From positions 124,001-188,000 of the forward strand of contig MU863903.1 in assembly GCA_033296885.1 (NCBI GenBank): a stretch of 64,000 nt of DNA, in the 5' to 3' direction. This document shows, piece after piece, positions 1 through 10,550 of the stretch. Every line of letters starts with the position of its first letter. The first letter of the stretch is position 1. This DNA comes from Triangularia verruculosa. Taxonomy: Eukaryota > Ascomycota > Sordariomycetes > Sordariales > Podosporaceae. The position numbers and the translations under genes are program-made. The notes under the pieces were generated by a model. It was not told where the DNA came from. It ran no database searches and saw only the letters and a list, made by a program, of their open reading frames with translations.

Positions 1-149
1 TTCAAAAGCCGACAACCAACAAGCCCTCGAGTATGTCTTAGATAGAGCCCTCGAAACGATCCCACTTTGTGCGGCGCATCACTTTTCACCTCGACCATCT
101 TGTGTCCCATCCCAGGACAGCATGTTCACAGTCCATCCCCAGCCTTCTT

Positions 150-221
150 TCAGAAGGTGGTCTTCTTGCCACGGGCCCCTCGACCTCCGCGCTTGCTTTC
201 ATGACCATTGCTCTCCTTAGC
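150..221 (-). other. In-frame open extension after the Nsr1-like stop codon
   Basis: Directly after the TAG at 224-222 the same frame stays open for 23 codons to a TGA at 152-150. The codons read AKESNGHESKRGG, then RGARGKKTTF. The extension is basic and Gly/Arg-rich like the protein's own tail, and its last six residues (GKKTTF) nearly repeat the annotated C-terminus (GKKVTF). This could be a stop gained upstream of an older terminus, a small duplication, or programmed readthrough. I see no intron of usable length that removes the TAG. Confidence 0.5.
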
Positions 222-1707
222 CTAAAAGGTGACCTTCTTGCCCTGGAAGCCGCTGCCACCACGGCTGCCGCCGCCGAAGCCACCACGGCCACCACCGCGA
301 CCACCACCACGTCCACCGCCGAAGCTGCCACGGCCACCGCCACGGCCACCACCACGACCGCCGCCGAAGCCGCCACGACCGCCGCCGCGACCACCACCGC
401 CACCGTTGTTGTCACGGGGCTTGGCAAAGTCAAGACGAACAGGTCTGCCATCGATATCAGCACCGTTAAGCTGCTCGAAGGCAGTCTTGGCATCATCGAT
501 AGAGTAGAAAGAGACGTAGCCGAAACCCTTGGGACGACCAGAATCCCTGTAGATATTTGTTAGCACGGGGGGAAACAATATCACGGTGAAGGATAACAAC
601 TTACATGTCGGTAGGGAGACGGAGACTCTGAACCTTGGCAACCTCGTTGAAGAAGGCAGAGATGCTGTCCTCATCGGCGCTGAAGGGAAGGTTGCCGACG
701 AAAAGGGTGTCGCTGGGAGGGCTGACGACATCGCCGTGCTTGTTGGCACGGGCGGCAGCGCGGTCCTGGGGAGCGGAAGCGGGTTTGGCAGCGAAGTCGA
801 GACGCATCTCACGACCCTGGAGATCACCACCGTTCTTGGCGTTATAGGCCTTCTCGGCGTTCTCATGGGTGTCGAAGTCAATGTAGCCGAAGCCGCGGGA
901 GCGGCCAGACTCCTTGTCGGAGACGACACGGGCGCCGGTGAGACCCTCGAACTCCTTGAACTCCTCGTAGAGGATGTTGTCATCAATGCCCCAGCCGAGG
1001 TTACCGCACCAGAGAGTGGCGCTCTTCTCCTCGTCGCTCTCCTCAGCCTTGTTCTTCTTGGCCTCGGGCTCCTCAGCCTCCTCAGAAGCCTTTCTTTTCT
1101 TGGAGGGCTCAGCCTTCTCCTCGGTGGACTCGGAAGACTCATCCTCAGAGGAGTCGGAGTCAGAGCCAGAGTCGCTGTCGGAATCCTCCTCAGACTGTCA
1201 AGAATGTTAGCCACGAGCCATAGGCACGGATACTGCATGGTGATAACTTACAGAGTCGGAGTCGGACTTGGCCTCCTTCTTCGCAGCCTTGGCAGCCTTA
1301 CCGTTCACAGCGGCCTTGGGCTTCTCCTCCTCCTCAGACTCGGAGTCGGAGTCAGAAGAGTCGGAGTCGGACTCGGAAGAAGACTCCTCCTTGGCGGCCT
1401 TGGCCTTGCCGTTGGTGACGGGGGCATCAGCCATCTCCTCATCGGAGTCGGACTCCTCCTCAGAAGAAGAGCTGGCCTCAGACTCGGCGTCGGACTCAGA
1501 CTCGCTGGACTCAGACTCGGACTCGACCTTCTTCTTGGACTTCTTGTCGGTAGCCTTCTCCTTGGAGCCGACAGCCTTCTTAGCGACCTCCTTGGCAGAC
1601 TTGACGACCTTCTCGACCTTCTTGACGACGGGGGAGGCGGCAGGCTTAGCAGCGGCCTTGGTGGCCTTGCTGCCCTTGCTGCCCTTGGCTTCCTTTGTCT
1701 TGCCCAT
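222..1707 (-). CDS. NSR1: Nucleolin/Nsr1-like nucleolar RNA-binding protein
   Basis: Three exons (1707-1252, 1194-605, 546-222) give 456 residues. Introns 1251-1195 and 604-547 have GTAAGT donors and CTAAC branch sites. Residues 1-210 are lysine-rich, then alternating Ser/Asp/Glu acidic tracts. RRM1 has RNP2 LWCGNL at 213-218 and RNP1 RGFGYIDF at 252-259. RRM2 has LFVGNL at 316-321 and KGFGYVSF just after intron 2. The tail is an RGG/GGF domain ending GKKVTF. This order (acidic-serine, two RRMs, GAR tail) is that of yeast Nsr1, fission yeast Gar2 and nucleolin, which act in nucleolar pre-rRNA processing. The start is the only ATG before the lysine-rich leader. A protein-like in-frame continuation follows the TAG stop and is listed separately. 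Family call firm; exact orthology not tested. Confidence 0.93.
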
Positions 1708-2202
1708 TGTGAATGTGGTGTGTGGTTGAGTGGAAAAGACTAAAAAGATGCTTTTCCTGATGGGCGATGGAAGGTCGGATGTAAACAGAGAAGAGTTTGG
1801 TCGAAGGTTGGGGGGAAGGAGGGAAAATTTATATGAGGGCGCAGGTCGCAAAGCTTGCGCGCAGGAAGATTGATAAGAATGAAAAACTCTTATCGCACAC
1901 TTTTTAGCGGGGCAACGCGGGCGGTGAAGCGCGCTAGTTGGCTGCATTTGAATTTGTGCATGCGATTGGCCTTGGCAGTTGTGGTATCAGTCTGTGGCCT
2001 GTGAATTCAGGCAGGAAAACACAAGCTGGGAGCTCGGACCAGTGGGTGGGCAGCTGGCAATGGCGTTGTGAGTTCGGCATCCCGCTCGACAAGTGAAGCA
2101 TCTCCGTCGCTGGACCGCACCGAAGCCTGCTGTCCACCCGCCGCAACAGACTGATAGCCAGGCCCCGAATTGAGCCAGATCGCAGGCCTTTCCTCTAGTA
2201 CC
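1708..2202. promoter_or_regulatory. Divergent promoter, Nsr1-like / complex I subunit
   Basis: This 495-bp gap separates two divergent start codons. On the minus strand a TATA-like ATATAAAT lies at about 1828-1835, some 125 bp upstream of the Nsr1-like ATG, a common distance in filamentous fungi. No comparable TATA was found for the plus-strand gene. Assignment rests only on position and motif. Confidence 0.4.
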
Positions 2203-2605
2203 ATGCCTACCCCCGAGTCCGAGGCCTTCCTGGCCAAGAAGCCCAAGGTCCCCGCCTCCTTCGACGGCGTCGATTTCGACGATACCAAGCGCCTCAAGGC
2301 TGCCCAAGATGCCATTATCAGAGAGCAATGGGTTCAGGTTATGATGGGCCGGCTGGTGCGGGACGAGCTGAGCAAATGCTACTACCGGGAGGGTGTCAAC
2401 CATTTGGAGAAGTGCGGTCGTCTCAGAGGTTAGTAGGATTAGTTCCTGGAATTGGAACTGGAGGCAGAATCTATGCGGAAATTTTGGTTACTGCCAATGG
2501 AGCTGATACTAACTCTTTGGTGCAGAGCGATATCTCGAGCTTCTCAAGGACTCCCGTGCTAAGGGTTACCTCTTTGAGCAACAAAACATTATTCCCAAGG
2601 AATGA
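2203..2605 (+). CDS. Complex I accessory subunit, NDUFB10/PDSW-like (12 kDa)
   Basis: Two exons (2203-2428, 2526-2605) encode 101 residues. The intron has donor GTTAGT, a CTAAC branch and a TGCAG acceptor. The product begins MPTPESEAFLAKKP and carries the block REQWVQVMMGRLVRDELSKC, then YYREGVNHLEKCG. I recognise this as the fungal 12-kDa subunit of NADH:ubiquinone oxidoreductase related to mammalian NDUFB10, a small subunit of the membrane arm. No cleavable mitochondrial presequence is visible, which fits this family. Paired cysteines (CYYREGVNHLEKC) could be structural. Intron retention would bring a stop at once (RG then TAG). Confidence 0.85.
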
Positions 2606-3061
2606 GTGGCTATGGATAGACATGGGGTTTGAAGACGGCAACAGGACCTTTTGGGAGCGAATAGACATAGTTATGAAGTGGACGGCCGGGGAGATGTGGT
2701 GGTGGGTGGACTCTGGAGGGACAAGGGCCATGGCGGCAGAGCAAGCACGGCAGCTGTTGACCCTGGCTTTCGAGTCACTGCACCGGGGACTCGATATTGT
2801 AAATACAAACAATGGAGACCTTTTCAAACCACCTTGACAATTGAATAGATGCGAGCCCGTGTGTCTCCATTTTTGGTATGCGCATTGGCCTGTTGTGAGA
2901 GCGGTGGTTGTTGTGAGCTGGACCATGTCATCCGTCCAATGATCAAACGGCGCAGCTGTGCATCTCGGCCTCCCTAGAAATTTTTAGCTTGGCTCCTCTG
3001 CACCGCAAACCACCAGCAACCACAGCGACCCTGCCGTTTGCCGACAATTCTTGCAAAAATC
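2606..3061. other. Intergenic: complex I subunit terminator / mL54 promoter
   Basis: 456 bp between two plus-strand genes. It must hold the 3' UTR of the first and the promoter of the second. No ORF of convincing composition, repeat or RNA gene was seen. Confidence 0.5.
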
Positions 3062-3759
3062 ATGATCTGCCGAAGCTGTCTCCGGCAGGCGTCCGGCCTG
3101 ACCTCCAGGCAATTTACAGCAATCACATCCCAAATAACGGCGCGGACGACACCGAGGATACCACAAGCCTTCTTCAGCACCACTTTCCATGCGCGCAATG
3201 CCGCCGCAACTGCCGCAGCCCCCGAACTCACTCCTTTAAACGCCGAGCCAGCAGCAGAGAAGGCCGCCGCTCTCTCGTCATGCCCCGCCGGCACCGTCCT
3301 CAACGGCCTCAACTACTACAAGGGCAAGACCGACCCTGTGGCTCTCCCCGACGATCAGTACCCCGACTGGCTGTGGAAGTGTGTGGAAGTAGGACAGAAG
3401 CGCAGCGATGATGCCGACGCGGATGCTGGTGATGCGTATTGTATGTTACTACGGTCCATGTGGTCAGGCGTGATCGTCTACTAACACGAATGTTTTTCAC
3501 AGCCAAATCCAAGAAGCAGCGCAGATTAGCGGCCAAGAGACAAAAACAACTCGAGGCGAAACTCATGGCGTCCGGTGACCTTGAGGCTCTCGCGCCCAAG
3601 ATCCCAATCCAGAAGCAGACTATCAACCTGCCCGGTGCCGAGACTGGCGAGGTCAAGGAGGCGTTGCTGGCGGCTGACAAGAGACAAGAGCTGCGCAGGG
3701 CCATGCGCAAGGAGAGACGTGCCGCCATCAAGGAGTCCAACTACCTCAAGACCATGTAA
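3062..3759 (+). CDS. MRPL37: Mitochondrial large-subunit ribosomal protein mL54 (yeast MRPL37)
   Basis: Two exons (3062-3440, 3503-3759) encode 211 residues. The intron joins TAT T/CC to give Y-S. The start is the ATG of MICRSCLRQ; an upstream in-frame TTG at 3038 is not a likely start in a fungus. The N-terminus is rich in Arg, Ser and Thr and lacks acidic residues, as expected of a mitochondrial presequence. The core block (GTVLNGLNYYKGKTDPVALP, then DDQYPDWLWKC) is characteristic of the mL54/MRPL37 family. The C-terminal half is highly basic (SKSKKQRRLAAKRQKQ, RRAMRKERRAAIKESNYLKTM), suited to rRNA binding. Confidence 0.9.
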
Positions 3760-5082
3760 AGGAGGGTATGAGAGTGTTGGGCATGGGGCAGGGAGTGGGA
3801 AGGTGCTGGGCAATCGGAGGTCCACGCCATTGTGTATAAATATGATGTATTGTATGTATACAAATGCTTGGGAACATACGGCCACGCAGAGCTGCTTCAT
3901 TACGTGGATTTCGCCAGTGGAAAGGCCTAGGCACTATTCGGGGCCATGTTTATGCTTCAGTGTACTGTCACCAGTCACCATGTGCTAACCACTTCAGTAC
4001 CGGTTGCTCATTGCCTTTCACCAGATAATGATTCGACGTTTTTGGGACCAACTAAATCGGCCATGTCCAGTTTCTCAGCACTATTTGATTGCTCAGCCTT
4101 GACAAACTGCGAGACCAAGTACCTGATCAACTGTTACCGTACTTTGGATTGGCAAACCACTTCATGCCAGACACCGTGTGAAGTGACGATACCTAGTTAG
4201 TAAAAGTATTTATGGGAGGTGCACACAGGCCATCTATTTTCCCAACAGCAAGAACTTGAAGGCAGACCAATCAGGCCTTGTTCTGATAGCAGGTGTTGAT
4301 GGCGAAATAATCTCAAGGGTCTAAGGTACCTTCCTAATATACCTCGCCCAGCAGAGACGTGAAGAAACCCTGTTGATCTCTTCGCAGTGTCGAGTGTAAG
4401 TAAGGAAGGCGTTGATGGAGGGGTGACACTGGGTGTGCAAATAGCGGGGCCATCGACTACACGCCCCACCCGAACAGAGAGCAGCGCCGGAGTGGACCCT
4501 GCCCGCAAGGTTCCCTGCAAGCACGGTTCACTTGAGATTCTCAAGCTCACGACTCCAGCCCACTCACATCGCCAGTTCCAACAAGCATCTCCATCTTCTT
4601 CATCGACGCGTGATCCATTGATCTCATATCTCGGGAATCCCAACAACCATTTTTACACGCGTCAATAATCGATACATCCAGACATATCCATTAACAGCAT
4701 CACGGTTTGGAGAAGCCTTGGAATCGATAGGTTGCTGGCGTCGCGAGGAGGAGCGTGAAGCTAGGAGGCATTGAGCGCGCAGTTAGGGAGAAGCCGCAGC
4801 CCAAGGTTGGACTGGAAAGGTTAAGAGACAGGTTTTGGACGGGTGTGGACGGTGGAACCTTCAAGCCGAGAAGCCTTCGTCGCAGCCTGCCACCAAAAGT
4901 CGACCCAGTCTCATAAGCTGGGACAATTCACTCAGCCAGGGCTCTTGGCAACCCAACCCTCGGACTACCGGTCATTGTGTGCAACTTTATCTCTCTGTCT
5001 TTTTTATTCTGCCCATCATCTGAACTGGTCATCACTCTCGCCATCTTCATCCACACACACACACACAAACAACCACACAACC
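3760..5082. other. Intergenic upstream of the TAF3-like gene
   Basis: 1.3 kb between two plus-strand genes. Reading frames here have no family signature and overlap each other on both strands. The last 60 bp are a CA-rich leader with an eight-unit CA microsatellite at 5052-5067, just before the next start codon. Confidence 0.5.
5052..5067. repeat. (CA)8 microsatellite in a 5' leader
   Basis: Eight CA units lie 16-31 nt upstream of the TAF3-like start codon, in a CA-rich stretch typical of fungal leaders. Length variation between strains would be expected. Confidence 0.9.
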
Positions 5083-5997
5083 ATGGCGCCAACGTCAGCC
5101 TACTTCCACACCCTCCTACGGCCAGCAGTCCTCCAGATTCTCCGCGCAACCGGCTACCATGTGATGAAACCTTCAGTTCTCGACTTTGTCACCCAACTAG
5201 CAGCCGCCTACCTCGAGAGGTTATGCTTCCTCACCGCCAAGCACGCCACACAGAACAGCCACGCCCCAGACGGCTTCACAGACGAAGATGAGATTCTCTT
5301 TGAGCTAAACAATGGCACATTCATCGCCCCAGATGGACCATTCCTCAACCCATATTCCGACTACGTACCCCCACCAGGCGTCCCCAGCCCATCAGTAGCG
5401 CCTCCATCAGTAGTCGACGTACGAATGGCCCTCCAAGGAGTCGGTGCTTTACTACCAGAGAGATCCCAGCAAGTGCAGGATTATCTCGGCAACGAAGATA
5501 TGCGCGGAGTAGAAGCATTCATCGCCTGGGCGACGGGGCCGATCAACAAGGAGATCCAGCGCATCGCGTTGGATGGAAATGACGAGGCGACGGATTATCT
5601 TGATGGTTAGTTCCATCTCACCCCCTCCATCTGAACTTCCAACAGCTAACTAAAATGGACAGCCCTCATCAAGAAGCACAGCAAAGGAGTCGACGATACG
5701 AAGCTCCTCGGCACCCTTTTGGGCCGACCAATCGAGCAAGGAGAGGTAATAATCGAAGGCGGCGGCCCGACCAGCATCAGGCAGTGGCGAGAACTGCGAA
5801 TAAAAGCGGCAGAGAAGCCGCCACCGCCGCCGCCCGAGAACCACAACCTTGCCAATGGCGACGGAGAGGATTCACGGCCAGGGAGTTCGGGGCTGAGTTC
5901 GCTCGCGGACGAGGATGTGGATATGGATCTTGACATTGGGGTATCAGCTAGCAATGGAGGCGGGGCGGATGTTGAGATGGATTCCTCGGGGCTATAG
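5083..5997 (+). CDS. TAF3-like TFIID subunit (bromodomain-associated histone fold)
   Basis: Two exons (5083-5605, 5663-5997) encode 285 residues up to a TAG. The intron joins GAT G/CC to give D-A-L. Residues 3-60 (YFHTLLRPAVLQILRATGYH, then a helix with LDFVTQLAAAYLERLC) match the BTP histone-fold pattern of TAF3 and TAF8. A proline-rich linker (YVPPPGVPSPS) and a conserved helical region (VVDVRMALQGVGALLPE) follow. The end is acidic (DEDVDMDLDIG). In TFIID such proteins pair with TAF10-type histone folds. TAF3 is favoured over TAF8 on general resemblance only. The reading frame continues after the stop with protein-like sequence for 119 codons, listed separately, so the true C-terminus may lie further right. 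Confidence 0.8.
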
Positions 5998-6357
5998 AAG
6001 ACCGGAGAGGAATCTGTTTCAAGCCCAGAGACGTTGAGGGGGGAGACTCCCTGTGGTGAACGGGCTGAGTCTGCTTCAAGTCCTGGAACGTTGAGGGGGG
6101 AGACTCACGGTGGTGAACAGGCTGAACTTGCTTCAAACCCTCAGACGTTGCAAGCGGAGAGTACTGGGGATACAACCGAGGAAGAAATAGAGGAAGGAGA
6201 GGCTGATGTGCGCATGGAGGAGGCAGGCGACGCGCAAGAAGAGGCAGATGACGGCAGCCAGGAGGTTCAGAGCCGCGGTTATATGCTGTCTATGAAGAGA
6301 CCTCCACCTCGATTTTGGTGGGAATACAAGCCTAAACGGGGAGGTGCTTCTTAGTTT
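5998..6357 (+). other. Possible hidden C-terminal coding extension of the TAF3-like gene
   Basis: The frame of the TAF3-like exon stays open for 119 codons after the TAG at 5995-5997, ending at a TAG at 6355-6357. The codons give an acidic, repeat-bearing segment (EEEIEEGEADVRMEEAGDAQ) and a basic, aromatic end (RPPPRFWWEYKPKRGGAS). A 57-nt segment, 5941-5997, starts GTATCA and ends CTATAG; removing it as an intron keeps frame and deletes the stop. Against that intron, its codons also look coding (VSASNGGGADVEMDSSGL) and it lacks a good branch site near the acceptor. Alternatives are a recent nonsense mutation or readthrough. Confidence 0.5.
6014..6163 (+). repeat. 57-bp tandem repeat, about 2.6 copies
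   Basis: The anchor TTCAAR recurs at 6018, 6075 and 6132, exactly 57 bp apart. Each unit carries a variant of ACGTTGAGGGGGGAGACTC and GGTGAACRGGCTGA. The unit is 19 codons (pattern SSP.TLRGET.GGE.AE), so the repeat keeps reading frame. Confidence 0.85.
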
Positions 6358-6733
6358 CAGACGCACTGAATGAATCATGGATGGAGTGGGGGTTACCGGC
6401 GCTGTTTTTTTTAGATACCATTTTTTGAGTTGCTGGGCCAGGGCAGGAAATAAAAAAGACAGGCATAGCGAATGGCGTTTATGGGGGGGTGATCAATATA
6501 CCTTACTCAGGGGCGGTAAACAGCGGTTTAATAGCGAATAATGGTGGCAACACACAAAATAAAGATTAAACGTATGGGGGAGATACAGCAAACTCTTTTG
6601 GTTCGATTCATTGGAGCTGGAAGTGCGCCATGTCCAGATCACTTGATAGTAATGAATCACATACCCAGACACGCCAGCATCAACAAATAGTACATTGTCA
6701 TCATTCATATATCTATCTGCCTCCCCTCTGTCC
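6358..6733. other. Convergent 3' region, TAF3-like / GH15
   Basis: About 375 bp between two converging genes, AT-rich with T-runs as usual for fungal 3' ends. No further gene seen. Confidence 0.5.
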
Positions 6734-8990
6734 TCAACGCTTAAACTCCGACACCCTATCCAAATTAAACGCCGCGCTGATCAGCGCCAAATGGCTGAAC
6801 GCCTGCGGTGTATTCCCCAGCTGCTCCCCCGACCTGGAAATCTCCTCGGAGAACATCATGAGATGGTTCGAGAAGCTGAGCATATTCTCAAACAGATTGA
6901 TCGCCCTGACGAGGTACTTTGGCTCATACACCGACGCCCGCGTCATCGCTTCGACAAGCCAGAAAGTGCACATGGAAAAGGCACCTTCTCTGCCGCCTAC
7001 ACCTGTGTTGTTACCATCCCGTCAGTCCATCTCTCGTAGAGAATGAGGGTGTTTAAAAAAAAAAAAAAAAAAAAAAAAAAGGAAAACTTACCATCCTCAG
7101 ACAACTCCGTGTCGTATCTATACACCAACCCCGTACTCGTCAACCCCCCTTTTTCCGGCGGCAGCATAATCCTATCCAATGTATTCAAAAACCTCGGATC
7201 ATTCGGCGCAATGAAGAAGACGAGAGGAGCGATCAGAATCGAACTGTCCAGCATCGTATCGCTCTCATAACTCTGCACAAAGCACTTCATCTCCTTGTTA
7301 TACCCCCTCTCCATGATCTCCTCGTAAAGCTTGTCTTTAGCTTCCAACCACCTCCCCCTATTCGGGCAGGGGAACAGTCTCTTCTCCGCCAGCCGCAACC
7401 CCCTGTCAAACGCCACCCACAGCATGATCTTGCTGTACGTAAAATTCTGCTTGTTGTTCCTCACCTCCCAGATCGACATGTCCGGCTCGTCCAGGATCGT
7501 CAGAACGTAGTCGAGGAGCTTGCGAATCGTAACCCACGCGTCGTAGTGGATCGGTTTGCCGTACTTGTTGTACAGGTAAATCGCGTCCATGAGCTCCCCG
7601 TAAATGTCGAATTGCTGGTGGAAAGCCGCGCCGTTCCCGATGCGCACGGGTTTGGAACCTTTGTACCCGTCAAGGTGGGAAAGTTCACGCTCTGGAATGT
7701 CGGTTTCGCCTCGGATGGTGAACATGATGGGTAACCCGCCGTCGGCTACACGGGACTGGAGGAAGCGTTCGTTGATAAAATCCATGTATGCGTCTGCTTC
7801 CTCGGTGAAGCCGAGGCGTAGTAGGATGTAGATTGTGAAGGAGCTGTCCCGGACCCAGGAGAAGCGGTAGTCCCAGTTGCGGACGCCGCCGATGTCTTCG
7901 GGGATGGAGAATGTCGGGGCCGCGATGATGGCGCCGGTGGGTTCGTATGTCATGAGTTTCAGGATCATTAACGACCGGCAGACGACTTCGCGCCAGCGGC
8001 CTTTGTATTTGGATTGGGAGATCCAGTTGTACCAAAAGGACTGCGTGTCGTGCTGCTGGGTGTCGAGGACGGCGGGGGAGATGACTTCGGTGACGTGGTT
8101 GGGGAGGTCGTTTCGGAGGACAAAAGAGACGGCTTGGCCTTCGTGGACGTGGATGCGGGCTACAACGCCTTCCGAGAGCATGCCTTCTCTTTGGACTTTG
8201 GTGAATTTGACGGTGGGGTACTTGTCGTCGTTGTCCTCCCCGCGGTCGATGGTGACGTCGAGCTGGAGCTTGACGTTTTTGCTGTGGAAGGTGACGGTTT
8301 TGCTGGTGGAACCGTGGGCGACGCTGGTCTCTTGGACGATGGTGGTGACGTGAGGCTCGGTGGCGTATTCAAACGCAGGGAAGATCTCGACGTCGAGCTC
8401 GAGGTGGCCGCGGATGCATTCCACGCGGCGGACGAGCCATTTCTTGAGCTCTTCTTGGACGCTGGTCATCTCACGGTAGGCGGACTGCTTGGGGCCTTTG
8501 AAGATGACCTTGGAGGTCTTGGGGCGTGGGAAGAAGTCCACCAGGTCGACGACGCCATCTTCGTGGATATATCTGGTTTGCAAGATGTTGGAGGAAGGGA
8601 GATATTGCTGTTTGGTGGTGCAATTGAGATGGGGAGCTGGATGGACGGTGAAGTAACCTCCCTTATCCTTATCCAAGAGACGACAGAAGACGGAAGGAGA
8701 GTCAAATTCAGGCCTCGTTGTATCAATTAGCCAAAGTCACTTACATAGACATCAGACGAAACTCACCAGCACATGAAATCAACACTCCCATCCATGCCCA
8801 CGAGGGCACACGTTCTCATGTTTCCAATCAAGCCATAGTTCTCGATTGGAAGATACCCCCCACCTTGCTGTCTCATCTGGCTACCGGAACTCTGTGTCGA
8901 ACACGATGCCGCCATATTGAACGGCGGTATCGATGACGATGTTTCGGTATTGGCGGGGTCTGTGTGATAATGCTTGAAGCCAGCCGGCAT
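6734..8990 (-). CDS. Glycoside hydrolase family 15 protein (glucoamylase/trehalase-like fold)
   Basis: Three exons (8990-8767, 8713-7092, 7002-6734) encode 704 residues. The N-terminal block ([19 protein letters not shown], then [19 protein letters not shown]) is the start of the GH15-like/trehalase-like domain. The (alpha/alpha)6 part carries [10 protein letters not shown] at 355-364, the [14 protein letters not shown] motif, and SIWEVRNN with Glu491 as candidate general acid. The last exon supplies [17 protein letters not shown]. There is no signal peptide, so it is probably intracellular, unlike secreted glucoamylase. Fungal members are annotated only as GH15 proteins; bacterial relatives include trehalases, so the substrate is open. 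Intron 2 holds a 26-nt homopolymer. Confidence 0.9.
7055..7080. repeat. 26-nt A/T homopolymer inside GH15 intron 2
   Basis: Twenty-six A on the plus strand (T in the transcript) start 11 nt into the 89-nt intron, after the donor GTAAGTTTTCC. The branch site CTGAC and acceptor ACACAG lie downstream. Slippage here would change intron length only. Confidence 0.95.
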
Positions 8991-10550
8991 GCGTGATGAA
9001 TCAGAAATCAGGGAGCTAGGTGTCTTGTGAAACAGGTATGTAGACGAATGTAGGTAGCTATTGGAGGGGTATAAACAATGACGACAACGGCAACAAAGGG
9101 CTGCCCGGGTCGATCAGTTTCTGGATCAGGATGGAGAGCTGCCCCACAATGAACCAAGATATCATTGGCACTCTCAAGATCTCGGGTCCTTCAACACCAC
9201 CGTTATATATACAGAGGCTCTCCCGATTTGTTACATGATCATGAATAAGGCTTACAGCTCTATATTTTGATCTTTTGCAGGAGATGCGGGCGGTTCGGCC
9301 GGCATACTGAGTCAGCACCCATTGCCTCCCTCCAATGACGATAGTTCTGAGCTTCCTATAAGGCCGAGTATCGAATTCAAGCTTATACTTACCTGCTTCT
9401 GCACAGCTTTTAAATGGAAGTGTATGCGGTGAGATCATCTCGGACTCGAGGTGACAAGCTCTTCTCTGACAACAGATCGAGCTTGATCTGAATACCAACG
9501 CGTCACAAACAGGCGTTTGAGGTCGATATTCTTCTTCAACATCAATTGCTGCACAGCGAGAGGCTCTGGTGTGGGTAGGGCGGGATGGTGGGGTAATGCT
9601 TAAAGCCAAACACCTTGCTGGCTTTGTCTCGTGACCTCTCTCTGTCCGGACAGGGAAGGCCGTACAACCTCAGAGTTCAGATGGTGTAGCACGTGTGAAG
9701 CTGGAAATGCATTACAGAAACGCAGCAACGGTGCAGGGTTAAAGGGGCTGCTGACTGCTATTAGTAACCATTACATGGACTGGAAGCCTTGGCTCTTGTC
9801 AAGATCCCATTTCGAATGGCCGGCTCTCAGCATCGTGTTGGTCAACCGAGATGGCCGAGGGGCTTCTGATGATTGCTGACCGCCGTGCTGTAGATTTGCT
9901 GCTTCGTTGTCCATCCCTTTTGAGGAGCTTCTGTAGCCCAACGCTTGTGCTCGTTCTGCGTAGAGGCTACTGTCTCTTGTGCCTGGTGTTGCTGTACCTC
10001 CTCGGCTCTGTGTTCCGGTTTCCACGTTTTGGTTTGGGTCCGTTCCACGGTTTGTAATTCTCCTGGTGGACAAACAGCAGCTCAACAGGCCAAAGACATC
10101 GGTATGGGGCAGAAAACCCCAGGATAGAGAGATGAAGGATAACAGATACTTTGTAGAAAAAAGAAGGATACTGGGAGATGGCTATGGTAAATAAGAATCC
10201 TATTTACTGTACGCGGGTCACGGGGTGAAGACGGCGTGCCGGGCAGGCGAAGGCCCCGGCGCGTTCCAGGTCGTCTTGGCAAAGGCAGCCAACCACTGGC
10301 GATCTCAGCCAAAGCCGTCAAGCAGCGCTGAGCAGCCAAGGGTTGCCCTGATGCCGCGTGCTGGGCCGTCGCTGGGACCAATCCGGCCACGTCTCAGGAC
10401 CCCAAACACTCCACCGCTCATCTTTGCTGCCAGCAAATACAGGGCTTGCCAGGACTGCTGATGATGCTAGGGACCACCGGCCCAGAGCTTAGCGAACACC
10501 AGTGCGCTGGAATTGATGATGAGTCCAGTGAGGGCTCCGACTTTTGAACA
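8991..10550. other. Divergent intergenic region, GH15 / TPT transporter
   Basis: 1.56 kb between two divergent start codons. A 183-codon minus-strand frame at 9058-9609 has no recognisable domain and overlaps the expected GH15 promoter, so I treat it as non-coding. Apart from the TATA-like box I see nothing definite. Confidence 0.5.
9203..9211 (-). promoter_or_regulatory. TATA-like box of the GH15 gene
   Basis: TATATATAA on the minus strand lies about 215 bp upstream of the GH15 start codon. Assignment rests on motif and position only. Confidence 0.35.

Noticed and set aside
586..1743. 385-codon plus-strand frame opposite the Nsr1-like gene
   Set aside because: Leu/Gly/Val-rich shadow of the Ser/Asp/Glu and RGG codons on the minus strand; the minus strand has intron signals and RRMs.
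8014..8730. 238-codon plus-strand frame in the GH15 gene
   Set aside because: Val/Gly/Asp-rich antisense shadow of the GH15 coding strand.
9058..9609. 183-codon minus-strand frame upstream of GH15
   Set aside because: No domain, composition like random frames, overlaps the expected GH15 promoter and TATA-like box.
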